From the NCBI GenBank assembly GCA_900471925.1, contig UCGV01000028.1, forward strand, positions 62,001-126,000: 64,000 nt of DNA, given 5' to 3'. Each line of letters starts with the position of its first letter. Position 1 is the stretch's first letter. Positions 33,030 through 42,272 of the stretch are shown here, piece after piece. The stretch is from Hyphomicrobiales bacterium. GTDB lineage: Bacteria > Pseudomonadota > Alphaproteobacteria > Rhizobiales > Rhizobiaceae. Made by a program: the position numbers and the translations under genes. A model generated the notes under the pieces. That model worked only from the letters and a program-made list of their open reading frames with translations, ran no database searches and was not told where the DNA came from.

Positions 33030-34115
33030 ATGTCGAACATCGTCTGCTCCGGCGTTGATAAGAACTACGGGGCCATCAACGTCATCAAGGACTTCAACCT
33101 CGACATCGCAGATCGCGAATTCGTCGTCTTCCTCGGCCCGTCTGGGTGCGGGAAATCGACCCTGCTCAGGATGATCGCGGGTCTGGAAGACATATCCGGT
33201 GGCACGGTTTCCATTGATGGAACCGCAGTCAATGACCTGGAGCCGCGCGACCGTGGCGTTGCGATGGTCTTCCAGAACTATGCGCTCTATCCGCATATGA
33301 CGATCTACGACAACATCGCATTCGGCCTCAAGCGCATGAAAGTGCCGAAGGCCGAGATCGACGAACGCATCAAGGTTGTTGCCGGAACGCTTGGGCTGGA
33401 CCCCTATCTCTCCCGCAAGCCGACGGAACTTTCCGGCGGCCAGCAGCAACGCGTGGCCATTGCGCGTGCGATGATCAAAACGCCGAAGGTGTTCCTCTTC
33501 GACGAACCGTTGTCGAACCTCGATGCGAAACTCCGGCATCACATGCGCGTGGAGATCGCCCGTCTGCATCAGAACCTGCAGACGACGACAGTCTACGTGA
33601 CGCATGACCAGCTGGAAGCGATGACGCTGGCGGACCGGATCGTACTGATGAAGGGTGGCGCAATCGAACAGGTCGGTACGCCTGCGGAAATCTATGAGAG
33701 GCCACGGACGCTCTTCGTTGCGGGCTTTATCGGAACCCCCAACATGAACTTCATCGATGTGACGGTCGATCACGCCGATGGCGCCTGGGCGCTGCGGTCC
33801 GAGGGATCGGAGATCCAGGTTTCACAGGACGCGTTCAACCTGAAACCGGGACAGAAGGCGGTGCTGGGTATTCGACCGCCGGACCTGACACCCGCGGACA
33901 TATCAGGCCGGAACACCCTTGCCGGAACCGCCGACCTCATCGAGTTCCACGGAAACGACGCGCTGGTGAGCTTCAAGTTCGCCGGCAAGGAAGTTGGAGC
34001 CTTGGTCAAGGCATCGTCCTGCCCCAGGACAGGCGATCGCGTCGTCTATTCATTCGATCAGTCCCGGCTTCATATCTTTGATGCAAATAGCGGGCTGTCC
34101 CTACGCGCGGCGTAA
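33030..34115 (+). CDS. Polyol ABC importer ATPase (MalK/UgpC type)
   Basis: A 361-residue ATPase: Walker A GPSGCGKSTL, signature LSGGQQQRVAIARAM, Walker B VFLFDEPLSNLDAK, H-loop YVTHDQLEAM, then a C-terminal regulatory TOBE/OB domain from about residue 235. It begins one base after the dehydrogenase stop. The C-terminal domain suggests control by small molecules or by an EIIA-like protein, as for MalK. Confidence 0.93.
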   Translation: MSNIVCSGVDKNYGAINVIKDFNLDIADREFVVFLGPSGCGKSTLLRMIAGLEDISGGTVSIDGTAVNDLEPRDRGVAMVFQNYALYPHMTIYDNIAFGLKRMKVPKAEIDERIKVVAGTLGLDPYLSRKPTELSGGQQQRVAIARAMIKTPKVFLFDEPLSNLDAKLRHHMRVEIARLHQNLQTTTVYVTHDQLEAMTLADRIVLMKGGAIEQVGTPAEIYERPRTLFVAGFIGTPNMNFIDVTVDHADGAWALRSEGSEIQVSQDAFNLKPGQKAVLGIRPPDLTPADISGRNTLAGTADLIEFHGNDALVSFKFAGKEVGALVKASSCPRTGDRVVYSFDQSRLHIFDANSGLSLRAA

Positions 34116-34120
34116 TGCGA

Positions 34121-34156
34121 TCCTGCGGCGTGGCCTGACCGTGCCATGCCGCAGGA
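34121..34156 (+). terminator. Terminator hairpin of the polyol operon
   Basis: A 14-bp stem with one G-U pair (TCCTGCGGCGTGGC at 34121-34134 against 34143-34156), loop of eight bases, six bases after the ATPase stop. The tail GTTGCTTTCC is only moderately T-rich, so termination may be aided by Rho. Confidence 0.7.
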
Positions 34157-34328
34157 GTTGCTTTCCATGCGGACCAACAGCTTGCGGTGCCCGTGCGAGT
34201 GCCGAGGACTGACGCGTTGGTCACGGCTCAGGCCGGTTCGAATGCACTGATGGTTCATTTGCCGTTCGGGCTCTGCTATCAGTTGACGAAGCAGAGTTCT
34301 GGAATGCGCAACCGGCCCAGGTAAGTGA

Positions 34329-36677
34329 TTGCAACAATTCGTCCACAGACCGCGCGTCGTTGAGGCCCTTCTGGGCCGTCACGAGCCGATCGTCCTCCTC
34401 GAAGCGCCGGCCGGCATGGGCAAGTCGGCAGTTCTTCACCAGATCGCCGTCCATTTCGGCGTCGAAATCCATGCCGATGAGAGCGCACCCGTACCGTTGC
34501 GCAATCGGGTCTGCATCTGGGATATACCACCCCATGGCGAACCTGCTGCCGTGCCCGAGGCTTTCTTCTCACCCGAGATGCGTATCTTCATCGCAAAGCG
34601 TCCGGACACACGGCTATCGGGCCTTTCGCGAGCGATCGCTTATGGCAAGGCCTACATCGCCGAACAGGCTCTCTTGTTGGTCGACCGTGAGGAGGCGACC
34701 GAGATATTTGCGGAGAATGCGCCGCATATCATGCGCGTATCGGGCGGCTGGCCGCTCATCGCTTTCAGTCCGACCTTGAGCGGTGAGCCGCTGAGCGCAT
34801 TTCTCGAAAGCGAACTCCTTCAATCAGCATTGCCGGACGTGCTTGTCCATTTGCGTATCATGCTGGACGCCGGGGACAGCGATTGCTGCAGCCACTCCGA
34901 TCTCCTGCCGCTCATTGCGGAAAACAAGCTGCGTGTTACCGCAATTGCCAACGAGCTTGGCCACGCGCTCGACAATGTCATTGCAAGACGCACGGCTGTC
35001 GTTGCAGACGCAAAAGCGATCGCCGAGGCTATGGCATCCCGTGGCCAGCCACTGCGGGCGATCGAGATATTCCAGCGTGCCGGCCTCTATGACAGCGCAC
35101 TCAGGGTTTTTGTCGAAGCAAAGGGCATCTTCCTGCTCTACTTCCACGGACCGGATGCCTACGATCGAATTCTGGCCGGTTTTCCGCGGAGCTATGCCCT
35201 GCAAAGCGAAGTGCTGGTGCTTGCGCTTGCCTTGCAAGCCCTCAAGCTCGGGGATGTATCGCGGGCACGCAGGTTGCTTGCCGACCGCTTCGGCGATCTT
35301 GCTAACGACCCGGAAGCAGTTTTCGCCCAGAATGCCCTATTCTCGCGTGAGTTCCGGGCATTCCGGCTATTGATGCTGATCTACGAGGATTACTTCTTCT
35401 CCGAACAGCTTCTCGAAACTTGCTTTGCGCTCGTCGCCGAATTTCCGCTCGATGACCACCTCTTTCGTGGGAGCTTCTATAATTCGGTGCTGGAATTCTA
35501 TATCCGCAACCGGCGCTTTGCCGAAGCGGAGGAGGTGGCCCAGCGCGCCATGCATCATTATGAGCGCGCCGACGCTCCCATGCTCTGCTTTTACGTCAGC
35601 CTGCACCAGGCATTGATCCGTCTCTTGATGGGGGATGCGCTTGCTGCCCGCAAACATTCGGCCCGTGCTGCAGAAAGCCTGCGCGCGCTCCCTTTCGACA
35701 GTCCAAACGACCGGCGCCTGCAACTGCTCCTTGAGGCCTGTGTTGAATACGAAACCGGACGAGCCGAACCGCTTGCCCGATTTCTGAGCCTCGAAATCGA
35801 CGATTTTTCCCACAGCGAAATCTGGCCGAGCCTGCTGGAATTTGCGCTCCACTATGGCAGCCAGGCACTTGGAGATCATTTTTCGACGATTGCCGCGCGC
35901 AGCTTTCTCGATCGCTGGCGGGTCTATCAGGTATCCAATCGCCAGTTCCAGGCGATGATCGAAATCCGCGAGGCGGCCATCCTGCAAAATGCAAATCGCT
36001 GGCAGGAGGCCTCCCAATGCCTTGTCACGATCAAGTCCCGTATAGATCGCAATTGGGTCGTCAGCGGCGATGGAGAGCTGCTTCATCTGCACGACCGTGA
36101 TGAGATCGCGCTCGCGCTCGCCTGGCTGCGCCAGATAACCTACGAGCAGCCGTCCCGTCCCGGACTTGAAGGCCTGATCGAAGGCATGATCGGCAATTTG
36201 CATCTCGCCGACCGCCAACGTCTCAGCGCGCAGATCTGGCTTGCCTATATTGCCAAGCGCCAGCGTGACCTGACGCGTGCTCGCGCGATCCTGCAGAAGG
36301 TCTTCGAGGATTGCGCCCGGCTCGGCGCGATCGCGCCGCTTTCGGAGGAGCGAGTTTTCCTTGAGGAACTGATCGACAACCAGCGTATCGGCGGCTTTTT
36401 GGCGACATCGCTGCCCATCAAGCAGATCATCCGCAAGCTGCGCGACAGCGGCAGATTATCGAGCCGATCAGCTGGCGGGCGCAACGAGTTGTCGCGGCGC
36501 GAGAGCAAGATCCTGCTGATGATTTCGGAAGGTGCCGCCAACAAGTTCATTGCCAGCACGCTCGGTCTCAGCGAGGCAACCGTCAAATTTCATCTTGGTA
36601 ATGTCTATCGCAAGCTCGGCTGCCGCAACCGGCAGGAGGCGATCAGCGCCGCACGAGCGCTCGGGATCGTCAGCTGA
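34329..36677 (+). CDS. MalT-like LuxR-family ATP-binding regulator, TTG start
   Basis: A 782-residue STAND-type activator. The N-terminal NTPase has Walker A at residues 26-33 (APAGMGKS); residues 250-700 are helical repeats of the MalT/TPR type; the C-terminal 65 residues are a LuxR helix-turn-helix (LSRRESKILLMISEGAANKF, then TVKFHLGNVYRKLGC). The start appears to be TTG, directly after a stop codon, with AGG seven bases upstream. The NTPase begins almost at once, and the module is shorter than in MalT, so the N terminus may be slightly reduced. It sits upstream of a dipeptide-type importer operon whose promoter carries a matching direct repeat. Confidence 0.85.
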   Translation: MQQFVHRPRVVEALLGRHEPIVLLEAPAGMGKSAVLHQIAVHFGVEIHADESAPVPLRNRVCIWDIPPHGEPAAVPEAFFSPEMRIFIAKRPDTRLSGLSRAIAYGKAYIAEQALLLVDREEATEIFAENAPHIMRVSGGWPLIAFSPTLSGEPLSAFLESELLQSALPDVLVHLRIMLDAGDSDCCSHSDLLPLIAENKLRVTAIANELGHALDNVIARRTAVVADAKAIAEAMASRGQPLRAIEIFQRAGLYDSALRVFVEAKGIFLLYFHGPDAYDRILAGFPRSYALQSEVLVLALALQALKLGDVSRARRLLADRFGDLANDPEAVFAQNALFSREFRAFRLLMLIYEDYFFSEQLLETCFALVAEFPLDDHLFRGSFYNSVLEFYIRNRRFAEAEEVAQRAMHHYERADAPMLCFYVSLHQALIRLLMGDALAARKHSARAAESLRALPFDSPNDRRLQLLLEACVEYETGRAEPLARFLSLEIDDFSHSEIWPSLLEFALHYGSQALGDHFSTIAARSFLDRWRVYQVSNRQFQAMIEIREAAILQNANRWQEASQCLVTIKSRIDRNWVVSGDGELLHLHDRDEIALALAWLRQITYEQPSRPGLEGLIEGMIGNLHLADRQRLSAQIWLAYIAKRQRDLTRARAILQKVFEDCARLGAIAPLSEERVFLEELIDNQRIGGFLATSLPIKQIIRKLRDSGRLSSRSAGGRNELSRRESKILLMISEGAANKFIASTLGLSEATVKFHLGNVYRKLGCRNRQEAISAARALGIVS

Positions 36678-36707
36678 GTGATGCCCTGCGGCCTTTTGCA
36701 GCCACAA

Positions 36708-36738
36708 AACCTAGACCATTTAAACGAGAACCTAGACC
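36708..36738 (+). promoter_or_regulatory. Phased direct repeat, candidate activator site
   Basis: AACCTAGACC occurs at 36708-36717 and again at 36729-36738, exactly 21 bases (two helical turns) apart, ending ten bases before a -35-like TTGAGC. This is the geometry of a MalT-type activator bound in tandem on one DNA face. The MalT-like gene ends 30 bases upstream. Confidence 0.6.
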
Positions 36739-36747
36739 CGTCACCTG

Positions 36748-36776
36748 TTGAGCAGGCTCCTTTGCTTGTGCAATCT
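36748..36776 (+). promoter_or_regulatory. Candidate sigma-70-type promoter of the dipeptide operon
   Basis: TTGAGC (36748-36753), a 17-base spacer and CAATCT (36771-36776). The -10 box is poor, as expected for a promoter that needs an activator. The phased direct repeat lies just upstream. Confidence 0.45.
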
Positions 36777-36930
36777 TCCTCTCAGACCTCCTCAGGCGGA
36801 TAGCGGGTGGGTCAGCGAAGGGAATGCGGTCAACCGGCAACCCAAGTGCCGGAGTGTTTCCCAAGCAGGCCGATGCGTGCCGTTTCTGATGCTGCCGAAA
36901 GGCAACCCAGGAGAAGGCGGTCCAACAAAA

Positions 36931-36947
36931 GCGATCGAAACGATCGC
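36931..36947 (+). promoter_or_regulatory. 5'-leader hairpin before the dipeptide-type binding-protein gene
   Basis: GCGATCG-AAA-CGATCGC, a seven-base perfect stem with a three-base loop, 26 bases before the ATG and clear of the GGGAG ribosome site. It may stabilise the transcript. Confidence 0.45.
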
Positions 36948-36973
36948 AGGGAACTTTCGAACCGGGAGATACC

Positions 36974-38533
36974 ATGAGCAGATTACAGCTGATTGCTTCC
37001 ACCGCCATGGCCGCGCTTGTCGCCGGCTTTGCCGGCCAGGCCGCGGCCAAGACGACCGTGACCATGAATACCGTGCAGATCTTCGGTACGATCGATCCCG
37101 CCAAGATCTCCGACTACACCGACTATATGGCGGCGGTGAACCTCTACGACGGACTGGTGACCGTCGATTCCGCCGGCAATTTGCAGCCTGAGCTCGCAGA
37201 AAGCTGGACCGTGTCCCCGGATGCCAAGGAGGTCACCTTCAAGCTGCGCGCCGATGCGCATTTCAGCGACGGTTCACCGGTTGAGGCCTCTGACGTCGTC
37301 TACTCCTTCGAGCGCCTGCTGAAGATCAATCTTGGTCCGGCCAATCTCTTCGCCGACGTACTGAAGTCCGGTTCGGTGGTGGCCGTCGATCCGCATACGG
37401 TTAAATTCACCCTGTCCAAGGCTTTCGCGCCTTTCCTCAGCACGGTTCCGGCTGTGTTCATCGTCAATGCCGATGTGGTCAAGGCCAATGCCGGCAGCGA
37501 TGACGGCCAGACCTATCTTGCGACCAAGGCTGCCGGCGCCGGTCCTTACACTCTGAAGGACTGGGACCGTGGCGCGTCGATGACGATCGAACGAGACCCC
37601 AAATATTACAAGGGCTTCAACGATGGCCCGATCGATGAGGTACGGTGGATCATCACCAATGACGAGGCGACCGTGCGTTCGCTTGCCGCCTCAGGCGAGT
37701 TGACGATGAGCAGCCAGTATCAGGCGCCCGACACCTACAAGGCGCTACAGGAAATGGGCCGCTTCAACGTCGTGAGCGAGGATACGACGATCGGCTTCTA
37801 CCTGAAGCTCAACACCAAGCTGCCGCCGACCGACGATATCCATATCCGCCGCGCGCTTGCCTATGCGACCGATTACGACACGGTCCGCAATGTCATCGTG
37901 CCGGGCGGCCAGTTGAACGGCCCGCTGCCGTCAGGTTTTGCCGACTACTACGCGAGCGACTTGCCTGCGCCGAAATATGATCTTGAGGCTGCGAAAGCGG
38001 AGATCGCCCAGTCGAAATATGCCGGAACCGAAATCCCGATCACGCTCGGCTATGTCGCCGGTACCAAGTTCGAGGAAGAGCTCAGTCTGCTGATGCAGTC
38101 GAACCTTGAGCAGCTCGGCTTCAAGGTGACCCAGCAGGCCGATCCCTGGAACCGGGTGACGGAAATTGCCGGCAAGGTGGAGACGACGCCGAACGTCAAC
38201 CAGATCTTCTTTGGGCCGACCTATCCTTCGCCGGATTCCATGTTCTTCACGCAGTATCACTCGAAGGCTGCCGGCACCTGGGCTTCGGCAGAATGGCTGC
38301 AGGATCCGGCTATCGACGCGCTGATCGATCAGGCTCGCGAAACGCCCGATAAGGCCAAGCAGGCCGAGATCTACAAGGAATTGCAGCACAAGATCGTCGA
38401 TCTGCAGCCCGATGTCTTCCTGGAAACCCAGACTGTGCAGCATGCCATGGACAAGTGCCTGGAAGGCTTCCATGCCGTGCCGATGCAATCCTTCGACTAC
38501 AAGTTCACGCGCTATCGCTGGATCTGCAAATAG
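36974..38533 (+). CDS. ABC substrate-binding protein, family 5 (peptide/opine type)
   Basis: A 519-residue periplasmic binding protein of the DppA/OppA class. Residues 1-26 are the signal peptide (ending GQAAAK). Family landmarks include NLYDGLVTVDSAGNLQPELA, the DASDVVYSFERLL-like EASDVVYSFERLL, and FFGPTYPSPDSMF in the ligand domain. GGGAG is six bases upstream. Family 5 proteins bind peptides, opines, nickel or other small amides. The downstream hydantoinase-like enzymes suggest a cyclic or modified amino-acid substrate. Confidence 0.92.
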   Translation: MSRLQLIASTAMAALVAGFAGQAAAKTTVTMNTVQIFGTIDPAKISDYTDYMAAVNLYDGLVTVDSAGNLQPELAESWTVSPDAKEVTFKLRADAHFSDGSPVEASDVVYSFERLLKINLGPANLFADVLKSGSVVAVDPHTVKFTLSKAFAPFLSTVPAVFIVNADVVKANAGSDDGQTYLATKAAGAGPYTLKDWDRGASMTIERDPKYYKGFNDGPIDEVRWIITNDEATVRSLAASGELTMSSQYQAPDTYKALQEMGRFNVVSEDTTIGFYLKLNTKLPPTDDIHIRRALAYATDYDTVRNVIVPGGQLNGPLPSGFADYYASDLPAPKYDLEAAKAEIAQSKYAGTEIPITLGYVAGTKFEEELSLLMQSNLEQLGFKVTQQADPWNRVTEIAGKVETTPNVNQIFFGPTYPSPDSMFFTQYHSKAAGTWASAEWLQDPAIDALIDQARETPDKAKQAEIYKELQHKIVDLQPDVFLETQTVQHAMDKCLEGFHAVPMQSFDYKFTRYRWICK

Positions 38534-38548
38534 CGGCTGAACGGGTTT

Positions 38549-38606
38549 CGGGCAGCGTCACCCTCATGACAAGCTGCCCGGAAAGGACGGCCCGGAAGGG
38601 TCGTCC
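38549..38606 (+). terminator. Two tandem intercistronic hairpins
   Basis: First hairpin CGGGCAGC (38549-38556) with GCTGCCCG (38573-38580); second GGACGGCCC (38585-38593) with GGGTCGTCC (38598-38606), one G-U pair. They lie between the binding-protein and first permease genes and probably protect the 5' message and reduce read-through. Confidence 0.65.
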
Positions 38607-38643
38607 GCATCCTCCATCATTGAAGTGAAACAGGGCTGGAACA

Positions 38644-39666
38644 TTGGAATTCCTCCTTTTCCTGATCAGGCGCGCTTTGTGGTCGCTGCTTGTTCTTTTC
38701 GGATTGTCGGTGGTGATCTTCTCGATCGCTCGCGGCATGCCGGGGGATCCGGTACGCCTGGCGCTCGGGCCGCGAGCCAGCAACGAGCAGGTCGAACAGC
38801 TGCGACAGACGCTGGGCTTCGACAAGCCATTGATCCAGCAATATGGCATCTATGTCTCGGGATTGGCGGGGGGCGATCTTGGCCTGTCGCTCCTGACGAA
38901 GCGTCCGGTCAGTGACGATATCCGCGAAACATTCGCCGCGACCTTCGAACTGGTGCTCGCGACGATCACCATCGCATTCCTGTTCGGTATTCCCCTGGGT
39001 GTCGCAGCGGCCCGATGGAAGGATAAATGGCCTGACAACCTCGTGCGCCTGATCGCGATCTTCTCCGCGGTGACGCCGAGTTTCTTCCTTGCCCTCGTGC
39101 TGCAGATCCTTGCCGGCTATGTCCTGCATATCCTGCCGACGACCGGGCGCCTGCCGCCGAGCATGGCCTTCAGCGCCGATATTACCGGTCTCGTCACCCT
39201 CGATTCCCTGTTGCATGGCCGACTGGATGTGTTTGCCGAAGGCCTGCGCTATCTTCTTCTTCCTTCGCTGGCGCTCTCTGCCGCGACCATGGGCCAGATC
39301 GCGCGCATCACGCGTTCCTCGATGATCGACGTCGCCAGTCAGGACTATATCGAGGCGAGCCGGGCCTTCGGCATTCCCGAGCGCGTGCGGGTGTTCAAAT
39401 ATATGCTGAGGCCGAGTTTCGTTCCGCCGCTCACCATTTCCGGCCTCGAATTCGCATCGCTGATCGGCAATGCCTTCGTCGTCGAACTCGTCTTCGCCTG
39501 GCCCGGCATGGCCGCCTACGGGGTCAGGACCATCATGCAGAAGGATCTGAATGCCGTCATGGGCGTGGTGATCGTCTCGGGCGTCTTCTTCGTCATCGTC
39601 AATCTGGTCATCGATGTGCTCGTCGGCATCGTCGATCCGCGCATCCGTATCCGGGGGAGGCGCTGA
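38644..39666 (+). CDS. Dipeptide-type ABC permease (DppB-like), TTG start
   Basis: A 340-residue DppB-type permease. The N-terminal signature is RRALWSLLVLFGLSVVIFSI and the EAA loop reads EASRAFGIPERVRVFKYMLR. The start is TTG at 38644, with GGCTGG about six bases upstream, and no ATG is suitably placed. The stop overlaps the next start codon (TGATG). Confidence 0.9.
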   Translation: MEFLLFLIRRALWSLLVLFGLSVVIFSIARGMPGDPVRLALGPRASNEQVEQLRQTLGFDKPLIQQYGIYVSGLAGGDLGLSLLTKRPVSDDIRETFAATFELVLATITIAFLFGIPLGVAAARWKDKWPDNLVRLIAIFSAVTPSFFLALVLQILAGYVLHILPTTGRLPPSMAFSADITGLVTLDSLLHGRLDVFAEGLRYLLLPSLALSAATMGQIARITRSSMIDVASQDYIEASRAFGIPERVRVFKYMLRPSFVPPLTISGLEFASLIGNAFVVELVFAWPGMAAYGVRTIMQKDLNAVMGVVIVSGVFFVIVNLVIDVLVGIVDPRIRIRGRR

Positions 39667-40547
39667 TGTCCGATATGCCTGTCGTCGAGGCCGAACGTCT
39701 CTCGAATGCCTATCAGAACTGGTATCGTTTCTCACGCAATCCGACTGCCGTCATCGGTGCGGCGATCGTCATTATCTGCGTGCTTGCGGCTATCCTTGCG
39801 CCGTGGATCACCCCGCATCCCGAACATGTGGGCGCAGCCGTCAACTTTCGTGCCCGCCATTTGCCGCCGTCGGGCGATTACTGGTTCGGCACAGATAATG
39901 TTGGTCGCGATATCTTTACGCGTGTGATCTTCGGCATGCGCATCTCGCTTCTGCTTGCCCTCGTGGTGCTCGGCACGGCCGTTCCGATCGGCACCACCCT
40001 CGGCATTCTCGCCGGCTATTTCGGCGGCTGGGTCGAGGTCGTCATCATGCGCGTGACGGATATTGCGCTTGCCATTCCGCCGCTGGTGATGGCCCTTGCC
40101 GTTGCCGCCGTGCTGTCGCCGAACCTCGTCAATTCGCTGCTTGCCATATCTGCGCTCTGGTGGACCTGGCATACGCGCTTGATCTATTCGGTCACCAAGC
40201 AGATCCGCGCCCAGGAATTCATCGAGGCGGCGGAAACGCTGGGGGCGAGCAAGTTCCATATTCTCTTCCGGGAGATTTTGCCGAACTGCGTTTCGGCAAT
40301 CGCGGTGAAGACCTCGCTCGATTGCGGCTTCGTGATCCTCGTCGGCGCCTCGCTTTCCTTCCTCGGTCTCGGCATCCAGCCGCCGACACCGGATCTCGGC
40401 ACGATGGTCGCGCAGGGTGCTGCCTTCCTGCCGGATTACTGGTGGGAGTCCGTTTTGCCTGGTTCTGCCATCCTCTTCGTTGCGCTCGGTTTCAACCTTT
40501 TAGGCGATGGCTTGCGCGACCTCTTCGATGTCCAGGAGGTCAGATGA
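39666..40547 (+). CDS. Dipeptide-type ABC permease (DppC-like)
   Basis: A 293-residue DppC-type permease: N-terminal SRNPTAVIGAAIVIICVLAA membrane segment, the FGTDNVGRDIFTRVIFGMR motif typical of the subfamily and the EAA loop EAAETLGASKFHILFREILP. Its stop overlaps the start of the ATPase gene (ATGA). Confidence 0.92.
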   Translation: MSDMPVVEAERLSNAYQNWYRFSRNPTAVIGAAIVIICVLAAILAPWITPHPEHVGAAVNFRARHLPPSGDYWFGTDNVGRDIFTRVIFGMRISLLLALVVLGTAVPIGTTLGILAGYFGGWVEVVIMRVTDIALAIPPLVMALAVAAVLSPNLVNSLLAISALWWTWHTRLIYSVTKQIRAQEFIEAAETLGASKFHILFREILPNCVSAIAVKTSLDCGFVILVGASLSFLGLGIQPPTPDLGTMVAQGAAFLPDYWWESVLPGSAILFVALGFNLLGDGLRDLFDVQEVR

Positions 40548-41386
40548 GCTTTCCTCTCCTGCGTGTCAGCAATCTCTCCGTCGAATTCTCCACCTATGGC
40601 CGCACCAGCCGGGTGTTGCATGGCGTCAGCCTCGATGTTCCGGCCCGGTCGCAGGTGGCGCTCGTCGGCGAAAGCGGCTCCGGCAAGACGGTCACGATGA
40701 AGGCGATCATGGGTCTTCTGCGTCAGCCGCCCGCGCGCATCACGTCCGGCGAAATCTATTATGATGGCGCCGATCTGCTCACCATGCCGGAAAAGGACCG
40801 GCTGCGGTTGCGCGGCACCGCCATGTCCATGGTGTTCCAGGATCCGATGAGCTCGCTCAATCCGGTTTTCACCGTTGGCGACCAGATGGGCACGATCCTG
40901 AAATATGCAGACAAGCGCCTCGGCCGCTCGCGTTCGCGCAAGGAGCGCATGGCCCGGGTGCATGAGGTGCTGGAGCAGGTCCGCATGCGCGATCCCCAGC
41001 GCGTGACACAATCCTTCCCGATCATGCTGTCGGGTGGCATGCGCCAGCGTGTGCTGATCGCCATGGCGCTTCTGAGTGAACCGCAACTGCTCATCGCCGA
41101 TGAGCCGGGCACGGCGCTCGACGTCACTACCCAGGCGCAGATCCTGAAATTGCTGAAGGATCTCGTCGAGGAGCGCGGCCTGGCGCTTCTGATGATCACC
41201 CATAATCTCGGCGTGGTACGCGAGACCTCGAACTACGTCTACGTGATGAACAAGGGTGCCATTGTCGAGCATGGCGAGACAGCCGGCATCTTCGACAATC
41301 CGCGCGATCCCTATACCCGCAGTCTGATCGATGCGGTCCCGCGTCTGACGGGCAGTATGCGTCCAGAGAGTGAGGTGAGCGCATGA
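40544..41386 (+). CDS. Dipeptide-type ABC ATPase (DppD-like)
   Basis: A 280-residue ATPase: Walker A GESGSGKTV, signature LSGGMRQRVLIAMAL, Walker B LLIADEPGTALDVT. It is shorter than DppD (about 330) because the C-terminal oligopeptide/dipeptide domain with its iron-sulfur cysteines is reduced. Its start overlaps the DppC-like stop; the open frame further upstream is only a reading of the permease gene in another phase. Confidence 0.9.
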   Translation: MSFPLLRVSNLSVEFSTYGRTSRVLHGVSLDVPARSQVALVGESGSGKTVTMKAIMGLLRQPPARITSGEIYYDGADLLTMPEKDRLRLRGTAMSMVFQDPMSSLNPVFTVGDQMGTILKYADKRLGRSRSRKERMARVHEVLEQVRMRDPQRVTQSFPIMLSGGMRQRVLIAMALLSEPQLLIADEPGTALDVTTQAQILKLLKDLVEERGLALLMITHNLGVVRETSNYVYVMNKGAIVEHGETAGIFDNPRDPYTRSLIDAVPRLTGSMRPESEVSA

Positions 41387-42267
41387 GCACGCCGATGCTT
41401 CAAATCCGCAATCTGGTCAAATCCTTCCCCGTCCGCAATGCATTCGGTCGCCAGATCGGCGAGGTGAGGGCGGTCGACGACGTCTCCTTCTCGATCGAGA
41501 AGGGTAGGGTCTATGGTCTTGCCGGTGAAAGCGGCTCCGGTAAGTCGACCATTGCCCGCATGATCATGGGTCTCGAAAAGCCGGATGCCGGCGAGATCCT
41601 GATCGACGGCGAAAGCCTTGCCAAGCCGGGGCGGCGCCATTCCCGGCATGTGCAGATGGTTTTTCAGAATCCGGGCTCTTCGCTCAATCCGCGGCGTACC
41701 GTCGGCCAGTCGGTCGCGGTGCCGCTCGACGCGCACGGGTTTTCCGGCAACAGGCGTCAGCGTATCTCCGAACTTCTGGAGATGGTGCAACTGCCGGCCA
41801 ATTTTGCCGAGCGCTATCCGCATGAACTTTCGGGCGGGCAAAAGCAGCGCGTGGCGATTGCGCGAGCTCTCGCGGTGGAACCGAAACTGCTGGTGCTCGA
41901 TGAACCCACCTCGGCGCTCGACGTCTCCGTGCAGGCGCGCGTGATCGACCTCCTGTCCGATCTCGCGGGGCGCATGGACCTCACCTATCTCTTCATATCC
42001 CACGATCTCAGTCTGATGCGCAATTTCGCCGGCACAGTCGGCGTGCTCTATCGCGGCCAGATCGTCGAAACTGGGGCGGTATCTTCCGTCTTCGAACACC
42101 CATCCCACGACTACACCCGGCTTCTCCTCGCCTCCGTTCCTGTCATTTCGAAGGAGGAGGAGGCTATGCGCCCGAAAATTCCGTTGATCGACGGGGAGAT
42201 CCCGACAGCCGAAAAAATGCTGGCGCTGCGGGAAGCCGATCAACAAGCAAGTCACCAACGAGGTTAG
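41383..42267 (+). CDS. Dipeptide-type ABC ATPase (DppF-like)
   Basis: A 294-residue ATPase: Walker A GESGSGKST, FQNPGSSLNPRRTV, signature LSGGQKQRVAIARAL, Walker B LLVLDEPTSALDVS and the C-terminal dipeptide-family stretch HPSHDYTRLLLASVP. It overlaps the first ATPase gene by four bases, completing a five-gene importer. Confidence 0.93.
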   Translation: MSTPMLQIRNLVKSFPVRNAFGRQIGEVRAVDDVSFSIEKGRVYGLAGESGSGKSTIARMIMGLEKPDAGEILIDGESLAKPGRRHSRHVQMVFQNPGSSLNPRRTVGQSVAVPLDAHGFSGNRRQRISELLEMVQLPANFAERYPHELSGGQKQRVAIARALAVEPKLLVLDEPTSALDVSVQARVIDLLSDLAGRMDLTYLFISHDLSLMRNFAGTVGVLYRGQIVETGAVSSVFEHPSHDYTRLLLASVPVISKEEEAMRPKIPLIDGEIPTAEKMLALREADQQASHQRG

Positions 42268-42272
42268 GACTG

